DNA of 64,000 bases from contig NC_003076.8 in assembly GCF_000001735.4 (NCBI RefSeq), positions 25,361,835 through 25,425,834 on the forward strand, given 5' to 3'. This document shows positions 10,288 to 22,109 of this stretch, in pieces (the stretch's first letter is position 1; every line of letters begins with the position of its first letter). The notes under the pieces were generated by a model that searched no databases, was not told the origin of the DNA, and worked only from the letters and a program-made list of their open reading frames with translations. Both the position numbers and the translations under genes were made by a program. This DNA is from Arabidopsis thaliana. Lineage: Eukaryota > Streptophyta > Magnoliopsida > Brassicales > Brassicaceae.

Positions 10288-12004
10288 TCACTCCCTTAGC
10301 CATGTAGCTAGAGCCGAATCCCACTTGCATAGCTCGCCCTCTTTGAACCACAGACCTATGCCACAACCACAAGAGCCAAAATGTCAGCAAATGAAAACTA
10401 AAAGTTTAGCATACTAAGGAATGAGAGTGATTGGTCAAACTAAGTAAATGAAGAAGTGATAGTAATGGTTTAAAACAGATATATTGAACCTAACAATTTC
10501 AGTAATCAAGTATGATCTAATCTAGTTATGTTATCAAGTTAATTTGAAGCAGTTTGAACCACGTTGATTTGCCCCTAAACTGGACATAGTCAATGTCTCA
10601 ACAATGAAAGATGGGTGAATGATTTGAACAAAAAACAAGAAATCTCACCAATCTCACGCTTGCCGTTTTCAGGGCTGTCACTACCATGCACAATGTTCCT
10701 GCAAATTGCATAATTTAAAAATATCAAACCATGAGAATTATTTTAAGTGCTTACTTCCAACAATTTTAAAGATGATAGAAGTCCAACCTTCCGGTTTGCA
10801 CAGCAAGATCTCCTCTTATAGTACCAGGTTCAGCTTGAAGCGGATCTGTTTTCCCTATTAGCTTCCTGGCTGAAGCAACAACACCAACACCTTCCCAAGC
10901 CTTTACCAGGTTTAAAACATCACATGCAATTAACTCATCTAATTACAACTTGAAAACAAGTAAAAATCAAATTAGAGCATAGTTATACCCATACCATACA
11001 CACAACTGGACCTGAAGTGATGTACTCAATCAGGTTAGGAAAGAATGATTTAGCACTAAGATCCTTATAATGCTCCTGGCAATTGAGATAAACACACAAG
11101 AATATTAATTATGTCAATCGAATATGAAAAAAAAATGAGGCAGCGTCATCTTACGCAAATGTAGCGAATAAGTGAAATATGCAAGTCATGATCAGGCTTC
11201 AATTTCTCGATACTTGTCAATGATTTATTAGTTATATCACATTAAGAAGCAATCTAAAGTTATCAAACTACTGATGTAATGAGTGAGTGTCAAACCTCAG
11301 CCAATTCTTTTGGGCACTGAAACATCTTGAGCCCAATAAGTTTAAACCCCTTTTTCTCAAAGCGAGAAATGATTTCTCCTACCTAAGAACATCAAATGAA
11401 TCATACATTCATAATTTAAGCCAAGATAGTGTAATGAAATAACATTCAAAGCTCCATAGAGTTCCAAGATACATAATTTAACCTCAAAATCAGAAGAAGA
11501 AAAAAAATGAAAAGCAAAAACGCTTACAAGGCCTCGTTGTATGCCATCAGGTTTCACCATAATGTAAGTCTCCTCAACGTCCTCCTGAAACAATACAGAA
11601 AACAACGTAAGAACAATCAAAAGGTCACTAAATTGCATTGAGATTCATCAAATTAGAATATATCCAAACTAATTTGAATCCTAAATTCCTGATTTCGGAG
11701 TTTAATCAATGTAAGTACTAAGAAAACAAAGTAATTCGCATAAATGGAGGGGAAGCACACAAACCATAGAAGCTACAAGGTGAGGAAGGAAGATTCCCGA
11801 TTCGGCGGAGCTGGAAGCGCGAAGACGGCGGCGAGACGCGGAATTGCGAGAGAAAAGACGGAACTGAGGACGAAATGCGGCCAACGCTGTTCTAAAATTA
11901 ACCCTGGCTGGAGAACAGTGTGGATTGAGACTTGCCGAGTTTCTCTCCGGCGGCGAAGCCACACATAGGGGAGTCCATTTACTAACTACAGTCGCTCCCA
12001 CCAT
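10288..12004 (-). CDS. NDPK2: Nucleoside diphosphate kinase 2, plastid
   Basis: Seven exons on the minus strand: 12004-11765, 11584-11528, 11382-11296, 11075-10995, 10900-10788, 10698-10649 and 10355-10288, for 231 residues. Exon 1 alone encodes a roughly 80-residue Ser/Arg/Ala-rich plastid transit peptide. The NDPK core follows: [12 protein letters not shown], then GxxRxxxG positions, and the phospho-histidine H197 in NIVHGSDS. Function: transfers the gamma phosphate from ATP to other NDPs through phospho-His. The Arabidopsis protein is known for phytochrome and oxidative-stress signalling (established knowledge). The gene begins 574 bp downstream of the GTE10 stop on the same strand. Confidence 0.96.
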
Positions 12005-12578
12005 TTTCTGCGCTTTGTCTTAGCTTCTCTCAGTGTCTTCGCATCATCATCTTATAAGAACAAAGTTAATTGACATAAATACCCTTTATCCAGAAGCGAA
12101 GATAATTTGGGTTTAGTTGATCAATCAAAAAGTATCAGTGCTCAGAAGTAATTTAAAAAGTGATCTCGAGTACAAAGAGTGTCTCGTTTAAATGGAGGAA
12201 ACAGACTCTTTCTCTTTCCCTGTACAGTTTACTCTTCTAAAAGATTAAAAAAAACAAAAGTCTGCACATTTCAACAGTCGCACAATTTGCTGCTTTAATA
12301 CCAAACCAAACCATCTTTCTTGTAGCAAAATTGTTTTTTTCTTTTTCTTTTTTCGTCGATTTAGAATCATTGTCAACAGAGTCACGTTGAAAAATAGGCA
12401 ATACAGACTCATCGTCTTGTCTTCTAGATGTATCTGGCTTTGCCTTTCTTTTGCTTGCTTTAGCCATTTCACGCCACATCAAATTTACATTTTGTGCATA
12501 GAAGAATCAATGCGTAAACATCCCCAACTTTTTCTTTTCATCTTGTTGCTTTTAACAAGACCCGGAAAAAAGACTTCA
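12005..12578. other. NDPK2 promoter and GTE10 3' flank with an orphan ORF
   Basis: This holds the NDPK2 upstream region and the GTE10 3' UTR. Within it the minus strand has an unexplained lysine-rich open frame (12237-12476). Confidence 0.55.
12237..12476 (-). other. Small lysine-rich open frame in the GTE10 3' region
   Basis: Starting at the ATG near 12476 a frame of about 79 codons reads WREMAKASKRKAKPDT early on, then an acidic and lysine-rich part. It lies downstream of the GTE10 stop on the same strand. It has no clear AG acceptor just upstream, so use as an alternative last exon is doubtful. The first 45 residues look protein-like; the tail is less so. It could be a remnant of a longer GTE C terminus, a small independent ORF, or chance in the 3' UTR. 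Confidence 0.25.
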
Positions 12579-15500
12579 TCAATCAATTTCTACATCTATA
12601 TCTTCCTCTCCCTGGTCAACAAGGTCAGTTTTTTGCCCTGCCTTGTCCACAACTTCGGTTTCTACCTTTCCATTGCCATCAACTACAGTTTCGTTTCCTC
12701 CCTTGTCCGAAACTTCAGTTCCTTGCACTCCCTCACCATTGTCAACAGCTTCATTTTCTTCTACCCCCTTTTCGACAACTTCGCTTTTTTGCTCTCCCAA
12801 GTCGACAACTCCAGTTTCTTGTTCTTCTTTTTCAGTAACTCTACTTTCTTGCTCTGGCACATTCGCCAATTGTTCTTCTCCTTCAATTTTATTGATGGAT
12901 TTTTCATCTTCTTGGTTCCCATTATCTTGTGTCTTTTGGCTTACCAGTTCTTCGTTTCCACAATCGAGTTGGTTCTCTCCCTCTTCTCTGTGAGGACTAA
13001 GTGTTTGTCCTTCACTTTTGTCAAGGGAAAGTTCTTTTCCTACTCCGACAACTTCAGTTTCTTGCTCTCCTGTATCATCATCTCTACTACTTTCTTGCTC
13101 TAGCACATTCTCCAATTGTTCTTCTCTCTCGCTTTGATTGATTTTTTCATCTCTTTGGTTCTCATAATCTTGTGCCTTTTCGCTTACCGATTCTTCATTA
13201 CCGCTAGCACGTGGGTCCTCTCTCTCTTTTCTGTGAGGACTGAGTGTACGCCCTTCACTTCGGTCAAGGGGATGTACTTCTTCCACTCCCATATCAACAA
13301 CTTCATTTTCTTGCTTTCTCATATCGACAACTTCAGTTTCTTGCTCTTCCTTGTCACCAACTCCACTTTCTTGCTCTGGCATATTCTCCAGTTGTCGTTC
13401 TATTTCATTTGGGTTTATGGGTTTTCCATCTTCTTGGTCCCCATTATCATGTGCCTCTTGGCTCACCGGCTCTTCATTTCCGCTAACGAGTTGATCCTCT
13501 CCTTCTACTCTGTGAGGACTATGTTCCTGTTTTTCACTTCTGTCAAAGGGATTGTCTTCTACTTTTCTCTGGCTAAAGTGTGGCGGGTCTTCTTCTTCAT
13601 CCTCATCCTCATCCATTTTCATATACAGACCTAGATGTTCTAATGGATTACTGTTGCTTTCCATCTTGAAACTACCCAAACCCAACATATCCTCACTAAA
13701 CTTGGGACTCATCACTTCCATGGAAGTCGGTAATTGATCACCTTCTGTACCTGTAGCTCTAAGCATCTGGAGGTCTTCCATAAACCGTATGCCCTCGTTT
13801 ATCTCCACTGTCTTTTCCATCTGCAACAGACCAGAAAGTCATTTATCATGATTGTACACCATGGTAGGGCTCTGAATAATAGAAGAGAAACTCGAAAAGT
13901 CTTTTATACCTTTTGTAAAGCTTGACGTGCAGCTTCTCTCTCTTGCTCTCTTTCCCTCCTCGCTTTTTCTGCGGCTTCTGCTTTGGCTTTTCTCCGAGCC
14001 TCCTCAGCTGCTTTGGCCTCGGCTTGTAACCGTTCTTTTTCTAATCAAACGGAAATCGCAAGAATTAAAAATAAAAGTATTTAGTTAGGAATTATGGGTA
14101 CATAAGCACACTCGAATGCACTACAATCCAACCTTCCCGTAGCCGTTTTTCAAACTCCTCTCTTTCTATCCTCAATTTTTCAGGATCCCCTTTTTCACCC
14201 TGAAATTTGATGCATTAAATTTTTTGATTAAAACAATCCACAAGTTCAGGCGAGCTTTTTCGTCAACACAGTAGATCGGACACTTAAAAATTCAACCTTG
14301 GTAAAAGCCTTCTCTCGAGCTTTCATAATGGTATCAGCAAAACGATTCTTCAAGAAAGCCGCGCGGTAACGCTTATCTGGGGAATCTGGGGAAATTTGCC
14401 TCTCAGGTGGAGCAGTCTCCTCTATAATACCAAAGCATGACAGGTAAACTCATGATCTGAAAATAAACATCTATTACCATCTCCAACCTTCCTTAACTTT
14501 CATTTCTTACCATCTGGAACGAGAACTACTGCATCCATGGTGGTTGACTTTTCCCCAACAGTATGCTCAAGTTGATCCAATTCATTCAAAGAATCTACAG
14601 AGAACAAAGAATGAGTGTCGGGAAGACTTCTATATCCGAGCACTCCAACTTGCATACATCAATTATAAAGAGACTAACCATTTACAACTATCTTCTCACT
14701 GTTGCTATCATCCTCTTTTTTGTCTATACCAACTCCTGGTTGCTTTTTTTCCTAAATTAAAGAGGAGACTATACTTATTTTTCTGTAGTAATTTCACTTT
14801 TATGATTGCAAATAGTCCATGGAAATATTGGTGAGTAAATGAAAAATCTTGCAGAAATTAGAGCAACATCCAAACACAGAGACTCCATAACATAAGTTAT
14901 TCCACTGTTAGATATACCTCTCTACTTGTGGGTTTTGAAGCTTTAATAGAATCTGTTTCACTCCCAGAGGAACTACAAGAATCAGAATCTGAAAGATAAT
15001 CACAGAACACATCAGTATAAAAAGCACTTCCTATGAGTAAAAATAAAGCAAAGGAATCAATTCTACAGTTTGCCAAACCACAATGTAAGAACTTAATTCA
15101 TTCGTCATAAACGATAACCACAGAAACTAACTATAATATCCTCTATAGCAAGGGAATAACCACACTTACTAGAGCAGAGAAAAAGCATCGAAAAGATAAT
15201 ATGGGACACGACGTAGGCTCAAATTACAAAACAAGACTCAGGAGTCCAATACTAATCATTTCAATAGAAAAGTTACTTTATTTCCAATCTTAACTATTCT
15301 TACAAACTGTACAAATCAATGCACTATTTAAGAGAAACAAAATGATTATTCTAAGGAAATAGAAGAAGGCTCGCATAAACACGAACCACTAGATGAAGAG
15401 CCTGATTCACTACTAGAGCTACTCGAACTGCTGCTTTCATTATTTCTACATGCAGCATCTTTTTCTATCTTAAGAGGAGGATGGCTTGAGACCGAGGGGT

Positions 15501-16949
15501 CATTCCCACCAACTATGTCAACATCCTCGTCAATTTGCAGATCACCTGTGATTATGAGTACATCAGATACTCAGATTACTGAAGGAAATCATTTTCGACA
15601 TCAAATTAAATAGCAAAAACATACCTTTACTAGGCTGCAAAGGGGAATTACTGAATCCAGAGTCATGAACAATCTGTAAAAGAAAAGTTAAAACCAAAAG
15701 TCAAATGTCAACATTTCCAAGTGCACACAAACGATTACTAAAAATAATCAGAGAGGTTCTTTACCTCCATCTCACAAGGTTCGCTCTTTTCCATGGATTT
15801 CTTTTTCTCCCTTAAATAGTCATCCAGGAGTTTCCGAACCATGAACAAGATTTCATCAGAAAGCGCTTCTATATCTATCTCAATCTCACCTTCTCCAGAT
15901 TGACCATCACTGCCACTTTGCTCTCTCAGGAGATCAGCAATCTTTTGAGGGAAATCTTCTTCTAATGCCATCAGATCTTGGCCTAATTTTTTCTTCTCAC
16001 CATCTGTCATGACCAACTTAGCAGGTTCCACCCTCAGCTTGTTATCGTTCATTGCAGCTTCCTTCTTTCTCATCGGTGCTACTTCGAAAGGGATTTCAGA
16101 CTCCAGAGAAGCAGAACTGGTTAGGGGAATAACTGGTGGTTTAGACATAGGTATTTTTTTCTCTATACTTTTCCATCCCGATTCAAAATATTTACTGATA
16201 CCCTGAGCCATAGTATGGAACTGATTTCCTGGTGGATTGTAAGCTATAGAATTTGAAAATGTAAGACGCACATCTGCTGCAAAGTCCAAAGGACTAGAGT
16301 ATTCACCTTTACACAGCCTGCTTCGTATCGTTCCAAGATCCATTGGATGTTTAATCACATTAAAATAGTCTGGAATATTCAACATCACTGGATCAACTGG
16401 AGTACGAAATGGCCACCCCGACTTATGTGACCATAAACGATTGAGTAACGTCTCACACTCCTTCATCACTGAAGCAACAGTATAACTTGTTGGGACATTT
16501 AATCGAGATGGACCTTTCTTATTCCGCTGCTTATCACTGCGCACAGGAGGGCGCTTTTTGCCCTGTGACCCAACAAATGTAGCAAAGTTTTCTGGTGGCG
16601 GCCTCCTAGGCCCATCACTGCAGCTATGATCATTGTATGGCGACAACAGAACAGTGTCTGAACTGAAAGATGCAATCTTCTTACTAAGGTCCCTGACCTG
16701 TTGAAGCTCCATCTTCAACTTGTGAACTAAATTCTTTCTCTCAGACCTCGACATCTTTGACAGAGACAAAACCTCTTTAGAAACGCCATTGTTATCTCCA
16801 TTCAAACCAAAACGTCTCCTTTTCAGTGGAGGAGACGCCTCAGAATTCATCCTCTCTGAGTAAACAAATTCATCAGGCTCAACAGCTTGCATGTAATCAG
16901 GAACAAAGCCTGATGGTCTCCCTCTAGAGTGTTTCCGCGCTTTACCCAT
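12579..16949 (-). CDS. GTE10: Bromodomain and NET (BET-type) protein GTE10
   Basis: Ten coding exons: 16949-15765, 15673-15625, 15545-15387, 14988-14918, 14751-14679, 14594-14511, 14421-14297, 14199-14133, 14040-13910 and 13820-12579, for 1061 residues. Exon 1 carries the bromodomain (about 160-265, with the WPF shelf at 179-181 and acetyl-lysine Asn at 238) and the NET domain (about 314-382). Middle exons are Ser/acidic. Exon 9 is a Glu/Ala/Lys/Arg coiled coil. The last exon is a long acidic repeat region. Family knowledge: plant GTE proteins read acetylated histones; this one is also called NPX1 and linked to ABA signalling (recall). Leader introns between 16950 and 17495 are likely, because donor-like sites face ATG on the minus strand at about 17230 and 17493. 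Confidence 0.95.
12771..13550 (-). repeat. Three coding tandem repeats, 81-93 residues each
   Basis: In the last GTE10 exon, three units begin with [13 protein letters not shown] (13550), [13 protein letters not shown] (13271) and [13 protein letters not shown] (13028). Each continues with a GNEE..VS motif, an NQ-rich part, an EQLENVxEQES block and EQETEVV. Unit lengths are about 93, 81 and 86 residues. The units have diverged but stay in frame. The region is strongly acidic and probably disordered. Confidence 0.85.
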
Positions 16950-17539
16950 CGTTTGCTATAAACCAGAAACCCAACAGTTCATTCGCTTTTCAGAGTTAAT
17001 CGTCTTCACACCATCAAATTAGAATATAAAACAAACTAAAAAAAAAAATCAAGCAAGTAATGCTTTTATGCCTTTGCTCCAAAAATCTTGCAGATATCTT
17101 CAACAATGAATCTATAGACACCATTCATCGTTATCGAGCCAAAACACAATTCCCCGAAAAAATATCACAAGAATGCGATTACCAAATCAATCCGATGATG
17201 AATTCCTATGAATTGCACGTTGACTTACCAAACTGAGAATCCCAATTGGTCTAAGCTTCTTGCTTCTCCCTCAGGTCAAAATCAAATCAAATTCACCGAA
17301 GAAGTATCTTCCTCAACGGCAATTGGCAAAAAAGCTAATCGAAACCCTAGAAAAACCCTCGACTGAGTCAAAAAAAAGGTACCAAAATCGATTTGGAAAA
17401 CCCTAGATCGAGAGCTTCTGGATATCTTTTCGAATGGAAAACTAAAAAAAAATTCGAAAAAACGAAAGAGGTGAGAGGAGAGAGAGAGACTTACGAAGAA
17501 TAACGAACAATTTGCTTCTCTACTTATAGATCCGAAGAG
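16950..17539 (-). other. GTE10 5' leader with probable introns
   Basis: The region has donor-like sites (GGTAAGT on minus at about 17231; CGTAAGT at about 17493) and pyrimidine-rich acceptor-like sites. The CT/GA-rich stretch at 17480-17493 is typical of plant leaders. Confidence 0.5.
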
Positions 17540-17731
17540 ATGAGCAGCCCGCCGCCTTTAATCGAATCTAAGCCGTTAAATTCCAGCCAACCAAATCTAG
17601 ACGGCTACAATTATCCTTTCGATATGTACCGTCGATATTTAGATCTAACGGCTGTGAAGGCTACGGTGCAATCTAGTGAATCTGGATCTCTAATTGTTTT
17701 GAGAAAAGATCTTGGAGCGCGTGAGTATTAA
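17540..17731 (+). CDS. Small hypothetical ORF
   Basis: A 63-codon frame starts with ATG just after the divergent GTE10 leader. The product is rich in Ser and Pro (MSSPPPLIESKPLNSSQ) with a Tyr-rich centre (YNYPFDMYRRYLDL). It has no signal peptide or membrane segment and no family I recognise. The stop codon lies in a perfect 14-bp palindrome. It may be a small real gene sharing the GTE10 promoter, or chance. Confidence 0.35.
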   Translation: MSSPPPLIESKPLNSSQPNLDGYNYPFDMYRRYLDLTAVKATVQSSESGSLIVLRKDLGAREY

Positions 17732-17736
17732 TACTC
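17723..17736. repeat. Perfect 14-bp palindrome
   Basis: GAGTATTAATACTC reads the same on both strands and overlaps the stop codon of the small ORF. A second inverted repeat (ATTACACG / CGTGTAAT at 17757-17764 and 17778-17785) follows closely. Confidence 0.6.
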
Positions 17737-18381
17737 CAAATCGCAAGAATTAATAGATTACACGTGTTACTATAGCGCGTGTAATAGACGCGGATACCGA
17801 CCGACATTGTCTCCACTATTTTGACTATTTTATCCACTAAACGCGCCCTGTAAATAGCGCGATTGAATTACACGTGCCTATGAATCTTTTGATTTTCAGG
17901 CCCATTAGTGAATATCATGAGGCTACCCATTAGTAAACTATTTATTTTTCTACGTAATGCTCTTGTATGGGCTTGGGAAGACTGTTTATTATGTTAACAC
18001 CTTTGCAAACGAATGTTGACAATTTCATCTTCAAGCTTAAATGACATGAAAACGAACAATGTGAAAAAGAAAAACTTTAATGATTGTAAAAGGCATACAT
18101 ATATACAACTTTCTTGAAATTTTTAAGCAAAACAAAAAAAAACATAAATTTGAGATTAGCAATTTAGAGAAAACAGCATTTTATAAACAAAATACTAACT
18201 AAAGAAGAAAGCAAACTAAAAAATAAAACACAGAAACATATGTTCAAGGTGAAAATTAAATAACCAAAGTTTATCACTTGCTATATTTTTAGTTCTACGA
18301 AGGGCCATGTGTGATACGATACGATCGGGACCATTCATCATTTTCACCATTGTAAATCCAACGGTGGCGAATGAAAGAACG
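17737..18381. other. Intergenic region with CACGTG and GCGCG motifs
   Basis: The first 150 bp have repeated TTACACGTG and GCGCG elements (17757, 17775, 17856 and 17868). The rest is AT-rich 3' flank of the minus-strand DUF7950 gene. I see no gene. Confidence 0.55.
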
Positions 18382-19290
18382 TCACAGACACAAAGCTGCC
18401 TTAACGTCAAGCCTCCACGCAAAACCACCGCCGTCCATTCTCCACACGTCACAAGGCACCGTGACGGATCCTCTTTCTCGATCTTGACACGTGTACTGTA
18501 ATCTCACTCTGCATGTGAAAGCTGGGTACGTTAGCATCGGCCTCTCCTTCATCACTAACCGTACGTTCACGTGAAAATTATCGTAACTAATATCCTCCGG
18601 TACACCTTCCTCCATCGGAATATTAATATCTTCTCTAGCCATCTTCTTATACGCCTCATTGGTCCACGTGACTCTCCCTACACCGTCCGATATAAAACCA
18701 GGACACGTGTCTTCCACTAGATTCATCTTCCTCTCCTGATTTGTCTCCCCTAATCCATAACCGTCGATCCAAGCGTCAGTCACACGCTCAACCGTCACAC
18801 ACGACGAAACCACCACCGTCCTTCGTGATATCTCCGCCGTTTTGTACGGCGTTAAAATCTCACCACCGCCGTTGAAACTCAGCCATAAAGGACCGTTTCG
18901 CTTCTGCTTCTCCACCGGAAAAGCATTCAGATCTGGAAAAACTCGTTTCTCAGGCGTCTCTGGTAAAAGAGACAATGTAACCGCCGTGGTAGTAGCAGTG
19001 TCTCCACTTAGATCTCTCTTCTTCTTATTGCACCTTCGGGAGTTCCCACCGGAACAATCTTTTTGATACTTTCTCTTTCCTCTCCCAGATTTACCTGAGA
19101 GATCGGAGCTTCCACCACTTGTAGTTGTGGTGGAGCCGCTCTTCCCGGTGAGAGAGACACTTCCACCGTCGCTGGCCGGTTTAGGAGCAATGGGACGAAA
19201 ACGAAGCATGATTCGATCTGCTTTGGAGAGACCGTAGCGACCACCGTAACCACCATATCTGGCTATGCAACAACCTCCCCTACCGTCCAT
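18382..19290 (-). CDS. DUF7950-type protein, unknown function
   Basis: Single exon of 302 residues. The N terminus is Gly/Tyr-rich (ARYGGYGGRYGL), followed by a KADRIMLRFRPIAPKP block, a Ser/Thr/Gly linker and a basic stretch resembling a nuclear signal (RCNKKKRD). The C-terminal half has SDGVGRVTWTNEAY and ends in a Cys/Arg-rich beta-type segment. I associate this pattern with plant proteins labelled DUF7950, whose role is not known to me. A TATA element lies 84-96 bp upstream. G+C is higher than in the neighbouring DNA, as expected for a coding exon. Confidence 0.85.
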   Translation of the reverse strand: MDGRGGCCIARYGGYGGRYGLSKADRIMLRFRPIAPKPASDGGSVSLTGKSGSTTTTSGGSSDLSGKSGRGKRKYQKDCSGGNSRRCNKKKRDLSGDTATTTAVTLSLLPETPEKRVFPDLNAFPVEKQKRNGPLWLSFNGGGEILTPYKTAEISRRTVVVSSCVTVERVTDAWIDGYGLGETNQERKMNLVEDTCPGFISDGVGRVTWTNEAYKKMAREDINIPMEEGVPEDISYDNFHVNVRLVMKERPMLTYPAFTCRVRLQYTCQDRERGSVTVPCDVWRMDGGGFAWRLDVKAALCL

Positions 19291-19373
19291 GATCTCTCTC
19301 TGTATATATCTTTCTCTCTTAATAGGTTTTAGTGGGAGCTTTGAAGAATAATGAAGAGAGGTGTGTGTGAAGG

Positions 19374-19386
19374 GGTTTATATAGGG
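19374..19386 (-). promoter_or_regulatory. TATA box of the DUF7950 gene
   Basis: On the minus strand CCCTATATAAACC lies 84-96 bp before the ATG at 19290, a standard plant TATA distance allowing for a leader of about 60 bases. Confidence 0.65.
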
Positions 19387-22109
19387 ACTCTGAAGATGAC
19401 AAGTGTTGGGTTGATACGCGTGTCTTTGTCTAGAATACGCTTATCACCGTTGCACTTGCACATGCTCTTTTTCCTTCTGTAATGGACATGAAAAATGAAT
19501 CGAATTTATGTTTAAAACTATTTTCTAAAACGACAAAAAAAACTATTCAAAAATGGCATGACATAGAAATATAATTAAACTTGTACTATTTTTTTTTTAT
19601 CACAAATTAAGCAGTACTTATTGTAATTTAATGTTTTAAAAATGGTCGGTGTTTTGTTATTGGAAAATTCGAAGTTCTCAGTATATTGGTCTAATTAATA
19701 TTTGACATGAAGGTATATATTTGATTCTTATATTCGGTTGTTCAATCAAAGCGCGGATGAAAAAAATATGATGTTAGCATTCGAGATTTTTATAATTAGA
19801 CGTATACATAAGGAACGGAATTGAGAACCTAATCTGGTCTAATAGTATATAATTAATTAGTAGGTCCCGTGGTTAGCTAATAATCACTTTGACCCTTGTG
19901 TTTACTACTTTAGTACCTGAATAGTATACTAATTTGTTTGGCCTAAAAACAGATAATCATGAATAAATGCCAAAATTAGGTTAAAATATAGTACATCGAA
20001 ATGAAAAAAAAAAGGTAATGTTAGGCATGGTCCAAGAGATGAGGGTTCATACATTATCATTGACCGATTCTGAATTTAATTTAGTGGAATATAATCTTAA
20101 TCAACTAAAGGTGATCGTGACTCTAGATCTCAAATCTTTATTAACGGGACAAGGTCGATGATCTCATGTCCAAAGAGGAATTTTGTGCCAATGAAGTTAG
20201 GCCACCTCTTTTATGAAAGGGAAAGAAGGAACATTGGATGGCGTATAAATAAAAATCATGAGGGAGTGACGGTATCATGGAGCCATCTTAAATATAATCA
20301 TACAATTGATTCGGAAAAAGTATATATGGACATGAGAGTCAAAATCTTATTAAAAATCCAATATAGTAACATAGAAATAAAGTAGATTCGGAAGGCAGTT
20401 CGAGATGGCATCAAGAAAAATCTGATGGGTTTGTGTTGCGTTGTACGTTGCACGCAAGAGGACACGTAGAGATATGTAATTAGCTTATCAACTTACAACT
20501 ATAATTTACACAAACAATCTCATTATTTAATTAACCAAGGCTTAATAATTAGTCCATATATATTTATACATTCATGAATGTGGACGAAACTGATGACTGA
20601 TGTTGAGACTTGAGAGTTAGGTTTGATTCTTTAACATTCGATATCTCATCTTCCATTTTTCGTTATTACATATTTTGTTGCAAGGAAAACACGATATACC
20701 GTATAGAGTTGATGTAGCTAAAGTTTTAATTCAACAATGTAATCTTGATCATTAAAGTATAGATGATTTTAGTGGTTCTACTTGACGTCCCTACAGATAG
20801 TAAATGCAATTATCAAAAACATGTCATAGTTACTAAAAGAAGAAGGATGCACAAATACAATCTTTTTGGGTTGGATCAGATCAAATTATATTTGGCTTAA
20901 AGACATTGATTACTACGTATATATTAAACAAATGAATAAAATTGACTACCTTTGCTCTCACCCTCACCTGCTGATTCTATACCTAATTAATTATATAATA
21001 CGATAGCCAACAGTTTCAACATAAAACCACCATCGAAACATACTACTGATATAATATGCATATGGGACAAATGAAAAATGAAAAATATAACGGATGAATA
21101 ACGAAAAATGAAAAATATCATTAATGATATAATATGCATATGGGACAAAGCAATCTTATCCGTTACGGACTATATAACATATCATTTCTTAATCATATAT
21201 TATATACGTATATATATAATCGTATATCATCAGTAATATATTTGTTGTAAGAAAAACACATACTGTATATACATGACCAAAAACATTTCGCTTTATGCAT
21301 TGATGTAAAAAAATTAAAACTATACATAAACACATCAAAAATTACAGACACTTAACAGATGTACCATGTTTTTTTAAGAATCAATAGTTACAAAATTTGA
21401 GAAAAAGGTGATATTTTGTCATTTCGTTGGATATGAAGGAACCAATGATAAAACATCGTTAGTTACTAATTCAAACAACAAAAAAAAGAACCCCGAATTT
21501 AAATGCTCACCATCGACAAACCTTGGCTATTTATTTTATAAATATAAGACAAGTACTAAATCCTATCAACACTAAACAATAAAATCGAACATGTTCACCC
21601 AATTATAATCTGACAGCTGAAGAAGATAAGGAAATACTAAATATAGAGAGGTTCGATGACAGAGAGAAAAAGGTAGACTGAATCACCATCAAAACCACGC
21701 CCAAGAACCCTAATTGGGGAAAGTGGCCAAATGAATTCTCGCCACGTGTGGATCTGATGGTGTCAGAGTCGGTAAAGTTTAAAAAAGGTAATGTGTGATG
21801 TCTCGATAAGGGCTTTTAAACTGGTCGTTTTGTCTGGGACACTTGTACAGTTTTGGAAAGGAGGACCCATGACTAGGGCATTCTTTAGTTAATTTTAAAC
21901 TTGATAAATCAGTATTTCGTTTCTATATATTTGTTTATGAAATTCTGTATCATTAGAGAAATCAGATGATGTGGCAATCATTATCTGTTCTCTTTAATCG
22001 ACCAAAGGTTCGAACAAAATATCATTGTTGGTTATCTGATATAGAGAAAACTAATTTAGAAACCTCGTTTTGAAAAATTCCAACTACAATATGAGATTTG
22101 ATTCTACAG
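19387..22109. other. Gene-poor AT-rich region
   Basis: Long intergenic stretch with poly-A/T runs and TA-rich tracts (for example 21190-21240). Only short open frames occur; the one at 20158-20385 has no protein-like pattern. It contains a small 78-bp-spaced direct repeat (21047-21149). It may hold old transposon debris, but I see no intact element, terminal repeats or target duplications. Confidence 0.55.
21047..21149. repeat. 25-bp direct repeat, 78 bp apart
   Basis: The 20-base core ATAATATGCATATGGGACAA, preceded by TGAT, occurs at 21047 and again at 21125. The spacer carries repeated GAAAAATGAAAAATAT units. This looks like a short local duplication. Confidence 0.7.

Noticed and set aside
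12387-13103. Long plus-strand open frames (12387-13103, 12643-12993, 13116-13634)
   Set aside because: They are antisense to the repetitive acidic last exon of GTE10; Glu codons read backwards give Phe/Leu/Ser-rich frames without stops.
22011-22025. tRNA B-box-like GGTTCGAAC
   Set aside because: The trailing CC, a matching A box and any cloverleaf pairing are absent.
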